A stretch of DNA of 64,000 nucleotides from JAGTQI01 sp038868115 (GTDB lineage: Archaea; Thermoproteota; Bathyarchaeia; Bathyarchaeales; Bathycorpusculaceae): NCBI GenBank assembly GCA_038868115.1, contig JAWBXA010000002.1, positions 26,195 through 90,194 on the forward strand. The letters are read 5' to 3'. The position numbers and the translations under genes are program-made. The notes beneath the pieces are model-generated. The model was not told where the DNA came from, ran no database searches, and saw only the letters and a program-made list of their open reading frames with translations. Below, piece by piece: positions 33,975-43,265 of the stretch. Each line of letters opens with the position of its first letter. Position 1 is the first letter of the stretch.

Positions 33975-35255
33975 TTAATACATTGTTTTTAAAGTTCTTC
34001 CCGCATACTTTGCGGAGTGCCCTAGTTGTTCCTCTATCCGAAGCAACTGATTGTATTGTGCTGTCCTTTCGCTTCGGCAAGGAGCCCCTGTCTTTATTTG
34101 ACCTGCATTTAATCCGACGGTGAGATCCGCTAACCAATTATCTTCTGTTTGACCTGATCTTTCAGACACTTGGACGCCATAACCATTTCTAAAAGCGTAC
34201 TGAGCAACATCTAAGGCTTCGCTTAGTGTTCCAGCCTGATTTACCTTTAGCAAAACAGCATTTGCTGCTTTCATTTGAACTCCCTTTTTCAACCTTTTCA
34301 TATTTGTGGCGAAAAGATCGTCGCCAATAATTTGAATGTTTAGCACCTTCGTTAATTCTGCAAAGCCTTCAAAATCCTCTTCCTGTAACGGATCCTCAAT
34401 TGATTTAATAGGATATTCCGAAACAAGATCCTCATAAAAATCCATGAGTCCCTCTCTACTGATATCCTTTCCCATTAACCGATATCTCCCAGTCTTTTTA
34501 TTGAACAGATGAGTGGCGGCAGCGTCCAATCCGAGGACAAAAATATCCTTATATCCCAGCTCCTCCACAACTTTTAACATAATTTCAAAAGCTTCTCGAG
34601 GGTTTTTCATCCCTGGAGGAGTGAAACCACCTTCATCTCCAACGTTCAAAGAATGTTTACCCCATTTTTTAGCTAAAATTTTTCCAAGTTCATAATAAAC
34701 TTCTGCGCTCATCTGCATTGCCTCTGAAAAAGTCCTAGCGCCGATTGGTATTACCATATGCTCTTGGAAGTCAAGTTCTGTTGCGGCTAATTTTCCTCCA
34801 TTTATATAATTTAGAAACGGAACAGGTAAAACACAAGCATTTGAACCTCCAATATATTTATAAAGCGGAATTTCCAACGCGTTAGCTGCAGCTTTTGCAA
34901 CAGCAAGGGAAACCCCGACAATAGCATTTGCCCCTAAGTTTGATTTGTTCTCTGTTCCGTCAAGTTCAATCATAAGTTCATCAATTAACCGTTGCTCCCT
35001 CACATCTTTCCCAATTAAAGCTGGTGCTATAACCTCGTTAACATTCCTAACAGCCTTGCGAACACCTTTCCCTTGAAATCTATCCTCTCCATCTCTAAGC
35101 TCATAAGCCTCATGTTTCCCTTTAGATCGTCCGCTAGGAACATCTGCCCTTCCGAGGACGCCATCTTTAGTTATGACATCAACTTCAACTGTTGGCTCTC
35201 CCCTACAGTCAAATATTTCTCGTGCTTTAACACTTTTAATCTGAAATCGTTCCAT
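33975..35255 (-). CDS. Enolase-family protein with altered active-site histidines
   Basis: A 426-residue enolase fold. Most catalytic residues are kept relative to yeast enolase: Glu165 (QEHM), Glu208 (GDEGG), metal ligands Asp243, Glu287 and Asp312, the base Lys337 (LLKVNQ) and Lys388 (QIKTGAP). However, the SHRSGETED loop reads SERSGQTED, so the His is Glu365, and the other active-site His (GGSHA) is Leu156. It could be a divergent 2-phosphoglycerate dehydratase or a paralogue acting on another 2-phosphoacid. The next gene upstream is glycerate 2-kinase, which makes 2-phosphoglycerate. GAGGAA precedes the ATG. Confidence 0.85.
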   Translation of the reverse strand: MERFQIKSVKAREIFDCRGEPTVEVDVITKDGVLGRADVPSGRSKGKHEAYELRDGEDRFQGKGVRKAVRNVNEVIAPALIGKDVREQRLIDELMIELDGTENKSNLGANAIVGVSLAVAKAAANALEIPLYKYIGGSNACVLPVPFLNYINGGKLAATELDFQEHMVIPIGARTFSEAMQMSAEVYYELGKILAKKWGKHSLNVGDEGGFTPPGMKNPREAFEIMLKVVEELGYKDIFVLGLDAAATHLFNKKTGRYRLMGKDISREGLMDFYEDLVSEYPIKSIEDPLQEEDFEGFAELTKVLNIQIIGDDLFATNMKRLKKGVQMKAANAVLLKVNQAGTLSEALDVAQYAFRNGYGVQVSERSGQTEDNWLADLTVGLNAGQIKTGAPCRSERTAQYNQLLRIEEQLGHSAKYAGRTLKTMY

Positions 35256-35327
35256 TTCAATTCCTCGATTAGGTTTACCATCAGCCCGCTATAGATATGA
35301 ATTTCGCGTAAATTTCAGTGTCAATAA

Positions 35328-36683
35328 TTAACCAGTAACAGCGATTAAGTTTAAATCCATCACATTAGTTCCGGTTGGACCAGTGATTATAGCGTCTCCA
35401 AGTTTAATTAACACCTCAGAGGAGTTATGTTTCTTTAAAGCCTTAAATATGTCTAAACCCATTTTGTTTGCCCTTTTTAAGGTGTAACCATCAACTATTC
35501 CTCCGGCTATTTCTGTAGGGCCATCCGTACCATCGGTATCTATTGATGCAATAACGGTTTTTTCACTGCCGGCAATTTTTAAAGAAGCTCCTAAAACGAG
35601 TTCTTGACTCGGTCCACCGGTACCGGTACGTCCAGTTAATGTAACAGTTGTTTCCCCGCCAAATATTAAAAAGCATGGTGGCCTAATGGGTCTACCTTCT
35701 TTCTCCACTTCCTTGGCTATGCTTGCCAGCACAATACCAACCTCTCTGCTTTCACCTTCAAGCTTAGTCGACAAAATCAGCGAATTATACCCTAACTCTT
35801 CTGCTCTTTTCTTGGCAGCCTCACACATGACATTGTTGTCTGCCAATATTACATTATGAACATTAAATCCTTCAAAATCCTTCGCTTTCAACGTTTCAAG
35901 GCTAGGATTATTCATTCCTTTTTTGAGATGTTCCCTTACAGCCGTTGGAATTTTTCGCCATAAACCATACTTTTTTAAAACGCGAATCGCATCTTGAAAA
36001 GTCGACGTATCGGGAACTGTTGGACCCCATGGTCGACCAGCCACCTCGTCTATAACTATCAAATTGATTATTTCAGCCGGATGAAAATATTTTGCAAGTT
36101 TACCGCCCTTTATTTCTGATATATGATTTCTTACAGTGTTTATCTCATCTATTGTAGCTCCACATTTTAAAAGTAGCTCTGTAACCTTTTTCTTATCTTC
36201 CAAGCTTATACCTTTGACAGGTAACGGCATTAATGCAGAAGCTCCACCAGTTACAACACAAAATACAAGGTCCTTTTCATCAGCATCCTTAGCTATTTCC
36301 AAAATTTCTAAAGCCCCTTTATACCCAGCTTCGTCTGGAATTGGATGGCCAGCCTCCAAAACCCTTATATTTTTTAGCCTACGCTTCTCTCCTCTTTTTA
36401 CAATTATTGTTCCTCTCGTAATTCTTTCACCTAAAATTTCATCTAACGCCTTAGCTATTGAAAACGTTGCTTTTCCACCGCCTACCACATAAATATTCCG
36501 CACTTCTTTCATGTCAAATATCAGGTCCTTGATGATTAAGCTGTCACCTTTAATATGAATCATGCTTTTTGTGGATTTATACCCGTCCACTGCGTCGATA
36601 GCGCTCTCAGCAACATCAAGCACAACTTCTCTACCCTTTACATTTCCATGCGAGAGTAGTTCGTCCTTGTTTTGAATAATCAT
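35328..36683 (-). CDS. Glycerate 2-kinase, MOFRL family
   Basis: About 451 residues of the DUF4147/MOFRL glycerate kinase family. Motifs include YVVGGGKATFSIAKALDEIL, GHPIPDEAGYKGALEI, VTGGASALMPLP and the C-terminal MOFRL domain with LIFGGETTVTLTG, GGPSQELVLGA and SIDTDGTDGPTEIAGG. It phosphorylates D-glycerate to 2-phosphoglycerate in semi- or non-phosphorylative sugar breakdown and serine catabolism. Adjacency to an enolase-family gene supports a 2-phosphoglycerate-to-PEP route. ATG 36683 sits 8 nt after AGGT; 36692 is the alternative. Confidence 0.88.
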   Translation of the reverse strand: MIIQNKDELLSHGNVKGREVVLDVAESAIDAVDGYKSTKSMIHIKGDSLIIKDLIFDMKEVRNIYVVGGGKATFSIAKALDEILGERITRGTIIVKRGEKRRLKNIRVLEAGHPIPDEAGYKGALEILEIAKDADEKDLVFCVVTGGASALMPLPVKGISLEDKKKVTELLLKCGATIDEINTVRNHISEIKGGKLAKYFHPAEIINLIVIDEVAGRPWGPTVPDTSTFQDAIRVLKKYGLWRKIPTAVREHLKKGMNNPSLETLKAKDFEGFNVHNVILADNNVMCEAAKKRAEELGYNSLILSTKLEGESREVGIVLASIAKEVEKEGRPIRPPCFLIFGGETTVTLTGRTGTGGPSQELVLGASLKIAGSEKTVIASIDTDGTDGPTEIAGGIVDGYTLKRANKMGLDIFKALKKHNSSEVLIKLGDAIITGPTGTNVMDLNLIAVTG

Positions 36684-36966
36684 AACATACAACCTGCATG
36701 TAAGTTAATAAGCGTAAACGTAGATATTTAATGCTTTACTGCGTTATTTATTAACGAGTTAAAGGTGGCTGTGAGAAAAGGTTAACCGCGATAAGCTCTT
36801 ATTCCTAGGTGATCAAAAGGAAAAGGGGAGTTAGTAAATATTTTAAATGCTCAAATAATGGCGCAAAATTAGGTGAGCGCCCTTAGTAATATTAAACCGC
36901 AATTAATTACCATAAAAGCCTATAAATTAAATTGTTTGATTATTCTGAATTGGTGTGGTGACAGCT

Positions 36967-37245
36967 ATGGTTAGGAAGAAGAAGCTTGAAGAGTATGAGG
37001 AACGGATAAAGCAGGCTATGGCTGTGCTTGCTGAAGTTTCAGAAGACACAACGACCCCCCGCAACATTAGGAGGGCGGCTAAGGACTCTATGGACGCTCT
37101 GCAGACAACAGAGTTTACACCGGCTGTTAGGGCTTCAAACGCCATATCCATACTAGATGAGATTTTGCAAGATCCGAACATGCCGCCTTACACGCGTGTA
37201 AAACTTTGGAACGTGATGAGCATACTTGAAGCCATAAAAGATTAG
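36967..37245 (+). CDS. UPF0147 family small helical protein
   Basis: A 92-residue all-helical protein that is archaea-specific and of unknown function. The signature TTPRNIRRAAKDSMDALQ and the ending RVKLWNVMSILEAI match the UPF0147 family. ATG 36967 is preferred because GGTGAC lies just upstream; GTG at 36955 is part of that region. It lies 37 nt before the cupin gene on the same strand. Confidence 0.85.
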   Translation: MVRKKKLEEYEERIKQAMAVLAEVSEDTTTPRNIRRAAKDSMDALQTTEFTPAVRASNAISILDEILQDPNMPPYTRVKLWNVMSILEAIKD

Positions 37246-37282
37246 GAAACTTAATTAAAATGCGCTTTATGAGGTGGCATTC

Positions 37283-37636
37283 GTGAAAGTTTTCCACTAC
37301 AGTGAAGTTAAAGCGGACGAAGCCCGGGAAGAGGGATCCTCAAAGTTAAAAGTTAGATGGCTGATTACGCGGGAAATTGGCGCTCCGAATTTTGCAATGA
37401 GGCTTTTTGAAATGGAGCCCGGAGGACACAGTCCATTGCACACTCATCCATGGGAGCACGAAGTCTTCATTTTAGAGGGTGAAGGCGTTGTTGTCGGCGC
37501 TGATGGCGAAAAAAGGTTTAAGCCAGGTGATGTGGTTTTTATTCCGCCCAATGAGAGGCACCAATTTAGAAACGATAAAAACAAAACTGTGAAATTTCTC
37601 TGCCTCGTTCCTTACCATGACAAATCAGAGCCTTGA
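37283..37636 (+). CDS. Cupin-domain protein
   Basis: A 117-residue single-cupin beta-barrel. Cupin motif 1 carries the metal ligands in HTHPWEHEVFILEGEG and motif 2 has PPNERHQF after GDVVFI. The active-site HxHxxxxE pattern is intact, so it binds a metal, but the substrate is unknown. GTG 37283 is taken as start because GAGGTGG lies 5 nt upstream. Confidence 0.82.
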   Translation: MKVFHYSEVKADEAREEGSSKLKVRWLITREIGAPNFAMRLFEMEPGGHSPLHTHPWEHEVFILEGEGVVVGADGEKRFKPGDVVFIPPNERHQFRNDKNKTVKFLCLVPYHDKSEP

Positions 37637-37722
37637 CTAGCCCATAATTGCTGTTTTGGGACTCGCTAGAAATATATGCTTGTTGTTACATCTAGTTTTG
37701 GACTTCAAAGAGGTAAAAAGCT

Positions 37723-39123
37723 TTGAAATACGACGTAATAATTGTCGGCGCCGGTCCAGCTGGGATATTTTCGGCCCTTGAAATGGTTGGGAAAGCAGAT
37801 CTTAATATACTGATGCTCGATAAAGGCCCAGATCTAGAGCGGAGGAAATGTCCAGCAAGCAGAGGTTTCGGATGCGTAAACTGTGAGCCATGCGGGCTTC
37901 TATGCGGTTGGGGTGGAGCCGGAGCCTTTAGCGACGGCAAACTGACCATATCAATAGAAGTGGGTGGCTGGTTGAACCAATACGTTTCAGAAAAGGAGTT
38001 AAACGAGTTGGTAAATTATGTAGACAGCATTTACATCAAATTTGGCGCTCCAAACCGCATTTATGGCGAAGACGTGGAAAAAGTTGAGGAGATCGAAAGA
38101 AAGGCGTCATTAGCTGGACTGAAACTTATTCATCAAAAGATCAGACACATGGGGACAGAAAGGTGCGCCCAAACACTGCGAAAAATGCGCCAAGAACTTA
38201 ACGGGAAGGTCGACATCAGAATGGGAAAGGACGTTAAGGAGCTTGTAGTGAAAAACGGTGCAGTCGAAGGCGTCAAAACAGTTGATGGTGAAAGATTCTT
38301 CGGCAAATATGTCATTGTGGCGCCGGGAAGGGGCGGCGCAGAATGGCTTCAAACAGAGGCTCAAGCATTAGGCCTAAAAACACTTAACAATCCTGTGGAT
38401 GTTGGCGTCAGAGTGGAAGTTTTAGCCGCGGTAATGGAGGAGCTAACAAACATTCTTTATGAGCCAAAATTTATTTATTATTCAAAGTTTTTCGACGACC
38501 AAGTTAGGACTTTCTGTGTGGCGCCTTATGGCGAGGTTATAACCGAATCCTACGATGGAGTCTTAACGGTTAATGGTCAAAGCTATGCAGAGCGGAAGAC
38601 AGAAAACACAAACTTCGCTATTCTTGTTAGCACCTCATTTACAGAACCTTTCAAAGAACCAATAGCCTATGGAAAATATCTGGCGAGGCTTTCAAACCTC
38701 CTAAGCGGAGGCATCCTTATACAACGTTTAGGCGACTTGGAAGCTGGAAGACGCTCAACACCGGAGAGAATCGCAAGAAGCGTTGTAACACCAACTTTGA
38801 AGAACGCCACACCCGGCGACTTAAGCTTCGTTTTACCATACCGTTATCTGGCAAATATAATGGAGATGCTGGAAGCCCTTGATAAGATAGCCCCTGGAAT
38901 ACACTCGCGAGACACCCTACTATATGGTGTTGAAGTGAAATTCTACTCTTCAAGACTGGAGTTGAGCAGCGCCCTTGAAACAAAAATACGAAACCTGTTC
39001 ACAATAGGCGACGGCGCAGGAGTAACCAGAGGATTAATACAAGCGTCAGCATCCGGTGTTATAGTCGCAAGAGAAATCCTGAGGCGTGAAAAGCAGAAGG
39101 TTAAAGGAAATGTCAATTGTTAA
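37723..39123 (+). CDS. FAD-dependent dehydrogenase (COG2509 type)
   Basis: A 466-residue flavoprotein. The N-terminal Rossmann motif YDVIIVGAGPAGIFSALEM binds FAD, and the C-terminal FAD motif is LFTIGDGAGVTRGLIQASASG. Between them lies a Cys-rich stretch, CVNCEPCGLLCGWGGAGAFSDG, typical of COG2509 uncharacterised dehydrogenases. Substrate unknown. TTG 37723 is the start, behind GAGGT. It overlaps the next gene by 14 nt. Confidence 0.82.
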   Translation: MKYDVIIVGAGPAGIFSALEMVGKADLNILMLDKGPDLERRKCPASRGFGCVNCEPCGLLCGWGGAGAFSDGKLTISIEVGGWLNQYVSEKELNELVNYVDSIYIKFGAPNRIYGEDVEKVEEIERKASLAGLKLIHQKIRHMGTERCAQTLRKMRQELNGKVDIRMGKDVKELVVKNGAVEGVKTVDGERFFGKYVIVAPGRGGAEWLQTEAQALGLKTLNNPVDVGVRVEVLAAVMEELTNILYEPKFIYYSKFFDDQVRTFCVAPYGEVITESYDGVLTVNGQSYAERKTENTNFAILVSTSFTEPFKEPIAYGKYLARLSNLLSGGILIQRLGDLEAGRRSTPERIARSVVTPTLKNATPGDLSFVLPYRYLANIMEMLEALDKIAPGIHSRDTLLYGVEVKFYSSRLELSSALETKIRNLFTIGDGAGVTRGLIQASASGVIVAREILRREKQKVKGNVNC

Positions 39124-39862
39124 GGAGTTAAGTTGCTCCTACTGTGGTGCACCTATCTCATTTGAGTCGGGCGAAATTATAGCAACGTGCAGATACTGCG
39201 GTTACACAGTGGTGATTGAAACCGGAAAAGCCTTCACCTTTGAGCATTCAATGCTGCTAAACAAGTATAATTTATTGCAAGTAGAAGAGCCTGTTAGAGG
39301 TTGGATGAGTTCCGGATTTCTCAAACCAGCAGATCTAGCAAAAAGGTCAAAAATAACCGAGAAGGTGCTGATGTACCTTCCCTTCTGGATCATATCAGTT
39401 GAGACGGAAAGCGCCTACAAAGGCATTTTTGAAAGGATAACCCCGCCCCTCGTGAAAGAGGGAAAAATCGTGAAAAAGTACGATTGGCTTGTTCTGGCAA
39501 GAAAAGCCACACGATTTCCGACAAGGGAATATGATGTTCCACTGGAGGGTAAGATTCCATACGACTTCAGGAAAATTGAGGACTTTGCAAAAATATTAAA
39601 CAGCGAAATTGACAGAGACGAGGCTGTTGAAATCGCCAAACATCAGATTGTGGAACACCACCATTACTTGGCACGTCAAGATGTTGATAGAATCATTGAA
39701 ATGAAAAACGAGATAAAAGTTGGTCAAACGGTTTACCTTCACGCACCAATATGGTTCATAAAATATGAGTATAGGAGCGAAATTTACAACTTGTGGCTGG
39801 ATGGAGCAACAGGAACCGTGATAAAAGGGGATATACCAACAGCCAAATTCGGAATATTTTAG
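39110..39862 (+). CDS. Zinc-ribbon protein with C-terminal beta domain, unassigned
   Basis: About 250 residues. The N-terminal zinc ribbon CSYCGAPISF...CRYCGYTVV is followed by a region rich in aromatics (VLMYLPFWIISVETES) and a C-terminal PepSY-like strand pair (YNLWLDGATGTVIKGDIP). I do not recognise an established family. ATG 39110 is preferred, preceded by AAAGGA and overlapping the FAD dehydrogenase by 14 nt, which points to co-expression with it. Confidence 0.55.
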   Translation: MSIVKELSCSYCGAPISFESGEIIATCRYCGYTVVIETGKAFTFEHSMLLNKYNLLQVEEPVRGWMSSGFLKPADLAKRSKITEKVLMYLPFWIISVETESAYKGIFERITPPLVKEGKIVKKYDWLVLARKATRFPTREYDVPLEGKIPYDFRKIEDFAKILNSEIDRDEAVEIAKHQIVEHHHYLARQDVDRIIEMKNEIKVGQTVYLHAPIWFIKYEYRSEIYNLWLDGATGTVIKGDIPTAKFGIF

Positions 39863-39935
39863 GCTTAAGCTTACTCTAAACATTTTTTATCTACATAGTG
39901 CACATGAGTGTTACCAGTAGAGGTTTGAAACTGTA

Positions 39936-41540
39936 ATGTGTGGCGAAATTATAGGGCGTGGAACATGGTACGACAAAATGGCTCTAAAAATAATTGAAAG
40001 AGAGCGAAAACTTGGCAGAAGTCTGGACATGATAAGAACTGAAATGGGACTGGGAGCTTCAGGTTTTCCCCACATCGGAAGTCTGGGCGACGCCGCTCGC
40101 GCCTACGCTGTCACATTAGCCTTGAGAGAGCAAGGTTACCGTTCAGAGCTTATAGCCTTCTGCGACGACAAAGATGGACTACGCAAAGTCCCGGCGGGTC
40201 TGCCAAAAACCTTAGAAAAATATTTGGGCTTTCCTGTCACAGACATCCCAGACCCATTTAAATGCCATGACAGTTACGGCAGACACATGAGTCACCTCTT
40301 ACTTGAGGCCCTAGATAAATGCAATATAGAATACCGTTACATATCGGCTAAAGACGCCTACAAAAATGGCTTACTAAACAATGAACTTCGAACTTTGCTT
40401 TTAAATGCAAAAAAAGTTGGGGAAATAGTCAAGGAAGAGGTGGGACAAGAAAGATACATGGAAGTCTTGCCATACTTTGCAGTTTGCGGAAACTGTGGAA
40501 GGATATACACCACAAAAGCGCTGGAATACCTCTCCAAAGAAGATAAGGTGCTTTACGTTTGTGATGGTATGGAGATTAAGGGCAGATGGATTGAAGGTTG
40601 CGGATATAAGGGCGAAGCCAACATCATAAAGGGAGAGGGAAAGTTAAGCTGGAAGTGCGAATTTGCAGCAAGATGGAAAGCCCTAGACATAAGATTTGAA
40701 GCTTATGGCAAAGACATTGCCGACTCAGTCCGCGTAAATGATAGAATATGCCGTGAAGTGTTAGGATGCGAACCGCCAGCCCACGCAAAATATGAAATGT
40801 TCCTTGACAAAAGCGGAAGAAAAATTTCAAAGTCAACAGGCAACGTTTTCACACCACAAGTATGGTTCAAGTACGGTTCACCTCAATCGCTTATGCTCCT
40901 CATGCTGAAAAGGTTTGTTGGAACCCGCACTTTAGACGTAACGGACGTACCGTCATACATGAACGAACTAGACTATTTGGAAGACATATACTTTGGGAAA
41001 AAAACAATTCCAGACAAGAAGGAACAAGCAAAGCTTAGGGGCTTATACGAGTACTGTTGGGTCTTAAAACCACCCAAACGACCAAGCATACACGTGCCAT
41101 ACAACATGCTAACTTTTCTGGCTAAAATCGCGCCAAAAGACAAAGAAATAGAGTTCATTACAGAGAAACTCCAAAGCTACGGTTACCTGCAAAAAGGACA
41201 ACAGCCAGACCAAAACTTAAAAGGGCGAATAGAATATGCCCTCAACTGGGTTAAAGACTTCGAAGAAATCAGAGAGACGCCCATAACACTGAAACCAGAA
41301 GAGAGAAACGCCATAAAAGAACTAATCGAAACTCTAAAAACAGAAGAAGAAGCAGAAAAAATACAAAACGCCATATTCAACGCTGCCAAAAAACACGGTA
41401 TACCGCCGCCAGAATTCTTCAAAACCCTATACAATATACTAATAGGTGCACCGCAAGGACCAAGACTAGGCCCATACATAACCGCCATGGGCAAACAAAA
41501 TGTAATAAGTGCCCTACAACGCACACTAAACCAAATCTAA
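39936..41540 (+). CDS. lysS: Lysyl-tRNA synthetase, class I
   Basis: A 534-residue class I LysRS that charges tRNA-Lys. The HIGH motif is FPHIGSLGDAARAY, the KMSKS motif is KISKSTGN (near residue 290), and a Cys-rich zinc element CGNCGRIY lies near residue 185. The C-terminal 170 residues form the family's helix-bundle anticodon-binding domain. Class I LysRS is found in most archaea and a few bacteria. tRNA-Arg lies 35 bp downstream on the same strand. Confidence 0.95.
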   Translation: MCGEIIGRGTWYDKMALKIIERERKLGRSLDMIRTEMGLGASGFPHIGSLGDAARAYAVTLALREQGYRSELIAFCDDKDGLRKVPAGLPKTLEKYLGFPVTDIPDPFKCHDSYGRHMSHLLLEALDKCNIEYRYISAKDAYKNGLLNNELRTLLLNAKKVGEIVKEEVGQERYMEVLPYFAVCGNCGRIYTTKALEYLSKEDKVLYVCDGMEIKGRWIEGCGYKGEANIIKGEGKLSWKCEFAARWKALDIRFEAYGKDIADSVRVNDRICREVLGCEPPAHAKYEMFLDKSGRKISKSTGNVFTPQVWFKYGSPQSLMLLMLKRFVGTRTLDVTDVPSYMNELDYLEDIYFGKKTIPDKKEQAKLRGLYEYCWVLKPPKRPSIHVPYNMLTFLAKIAPKDKEIEFITEKLQSYGYLQKGQQPDQNLKGRIEYALNWVKDFEEIRETPITLKPEERNAIKELIETLKTEEEAEKIQNAIFNAAKKHGIPPPEFFKTLYNILIGAPQGPRLGPYITAMGKQNVISALQRTLNQI

Positions 41541-41575
41541 AAACCCTTTTATTACTATTTTTCTCATACTAAAAT

Positions 41576-41654
41576 GGGCCCGTAGTCTAGCATGGATTAG
41601 GACGCTGGCCTGCGGAGCCGGAGATCCTGGGTTCAAATCCCAGCGGGCCCGCCA
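41576..41654 (+). tRNA. tRNA-Arg(GCG)
   Basis: Cloverleaf with acceptor GGGCCCG/CGGGCCC, anticodon stem CTGGC/GCCGG around loop CT-GCG-GA, T-arm CTGGG-TTCAAAT-CCCAG, discriminator G and an encoded CCA. The anticodon GCG reads arginine codons CGC/CGU. No intron. Confidence 0.95.
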
Positions 41655-41858
41655 GTATTTCATCGTTAACCTGTGAGTTTGGTAGTGTCGCTCTCTCATT
41701 CAAAACCTAGAAGGTAAGGGTTAGAGAAAATAAAGCCGTTAAAAGTCTATTTTTCACGAGGGTAAACTCTTTTGTAAAAAAACATAACAGCAACAACCAT
41801 GACCAAAAATTAGGCTTAGAAAAAGGAAATAAGTATGAGAGGCGCTGGTCTGTAATAT

Positions 41859-41937
41859 GGGGTAGTCGTCTAGCTTGGTCAAGGATACCAGCCTGGGGCG
41901 CTGGCGATCCTGGGTTCAAATCCCAGCTACCCCACCA
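41859..41937 (+). tRNA. tRNA-Pro(GGG)
   Basis: Cloverleaf with acceptor GGGGTAG/CTACCCC, anticodon stem CCAGC/GCTGG around loop CT-GGG-GC, T-arm CTGGG-TTCAAAT-CCCAG, discriminator A and an encoded CCA. The anticodon GGG reads proline CCC/CCU. No intron. The 204 bp between it and tRNA-Arg holds nothing else I can identify. Confidence 0.95.
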
Positions 41938-42045
41938 CTACCATAACCAAAGCGCTGGTGTTTTCTTTTGGGAAATATTGTGGAAACGTATTTATGCGTA
42001 AAATAAAAAAGCTAAATTATTTACTTAGGATTGGAGACTTTGTAG

Positions 42046-43188
42046 ATGGATGATGTTAAAAGCGATGACTCGTCTGGCTCTAAAGGTAGGAGAATTAGTG
42101 TTTTCATACCAGTTTACAAAAATTCAGATTTACTAAAGGATCTCCTTGAAGGGTTGATTAATGACTCCTATCAAAATAAGGAAATTTTTGTTACCATAGA
42201 TGAGCCCACGGCTGAAGTGTATAAAATTGTTGAGCATTTTCGGGGTAAGGTGTATTTCATTTTAAATAGTTGCAGAAGGGGCAAAGTCGAGGCTTTGAAC
42301 GAGGCTGTGAGGGTTTCTAGCGGGGAAATTCTTGTTTTTCTGGATGCAGATGTTAAACTTGGCGAATGCAAGGATTTTCTGAGAACAATAGCTTCGGAAA
42401 TGAGGGACGCGGATGTTCTTGATATAAAGAAGAGGATTATTAAGGATTCTTTTATATCTAGGATGGTGAATTATGAGTTTGTGGGTTCAAATTTTTCAAG
42501 TTTCCTGTATTCAAGATTTGTGCAGAAATGTTTTGCCGTTGGCGGCATGGCTTTCGCCATTAATAGGGAAACCTTTGAGGAAGTCGGTGGGTTTGCCAAG
42601 GTCGTATCAGAAGATTTCGACTTAGCGGCAAGAGCCTTCTTTAGGAATAAGCGGTTTAAATTCACTAATAGAGCTGAAGTTTATACAAGGGCTCCTTCAA
42701 AGTGGAGAAGCTGGTTAGCTCAGAGAAAAAGGTGGGGGATTGGGACAGGGTTATGGATTAAAGTCTACGGCTGGAAAGTTGTTAGATGGATTGCGAGGTA
42801 TCCATACATAGCTTTCCCATGTTCTCTCATGCTTTTCCCAACAGTTGCCCTCATACTTTTCAACCACATTTGTTCTTTTTTCCCAAATGTTCAGTTATTC
42901 AACTTCATCCCAAAAGCATTGGCATCTCAATTAAACATTACAAATGCGCCCGTGTTGCCTCACTCATTAACCACAATATTGTTTACGGCATTAACAAACC
43001 TTTTTTTAGGCTTCATCACATTTTCAATAATTTTCTACATTGCCTCAAAGAAACTTAGATTTCAGTTTAGTCTTGCCGAGTTCGTAGCGTACTACTTTTT
43101 TTATCAGCCTATGTCCTTCATAGTCCTTTTTGCCGGCATAATTGCCGGAATCTTCTTTAGAGATCATAAAATAGACTGGAAATTGTAG
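42046..43188 (+). CDS. Membrane glycosyltransferase, family 2
   Basis: A 380-residue processive-type GT2. The catalytic motifs are ISVFIPVYKNSDLLKDLLEG, VFLDADVKLG (DxD), VSEDFDLAARAFF (ED base) and QRKRWGIG (Q/RxxRW). Three to four C-terminal helices from about residue 245 anchor it in the membrane. It is similar in plan to cellulose/hyaluronan-synthase-like enzymes and probably makes a surface polysaccharide or glycolipid. GGAGA precedes the ATG. It lies 77 nt upstream of the ABC-2 exporter ATPase, which might export or support the product. Confidence 0.85.
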   Translation: MDDVKSDDSSGSKGRRISVFIPVYKNSDLLKDLLEGLINDSYQNKEIFVTIDEPTAEVYKIVEHFRGKVYFILNSCRRGKVEALNEAVRVSSGEILVFLDADVKLGECKDFLRTIASEMRDADVLDIKKRIIKDSFISRMVNYEFVGSNFSSFLYSRFVQKCFAVGGMAFAINRETFEEVGGFAKVVSEDFDLAARAFFRNKRFKFTNRAEVYTRAPSKWRSWLAQRKRWGIGTGLWIKVYGWKVVRWIARYPYIAFPCSLMLFPTVALILFNHICSFFPNVQLFNFIPKALASQLNITNAPVLPHSLTTILFTALTNLFLGFITFSIIFYIASKKLRFQFSLAEFVAYYFFYQPMSFIVLFAGIIAGIFFRDHKIDWKL

Positions 43189-43265
43189 GCATGTACCAGT
43201 AAGTGCGCAACAAAATAGCAATTGTTTTAAAGTTACTTGTAAATGTTTATAAGAGGTTTCCGATA

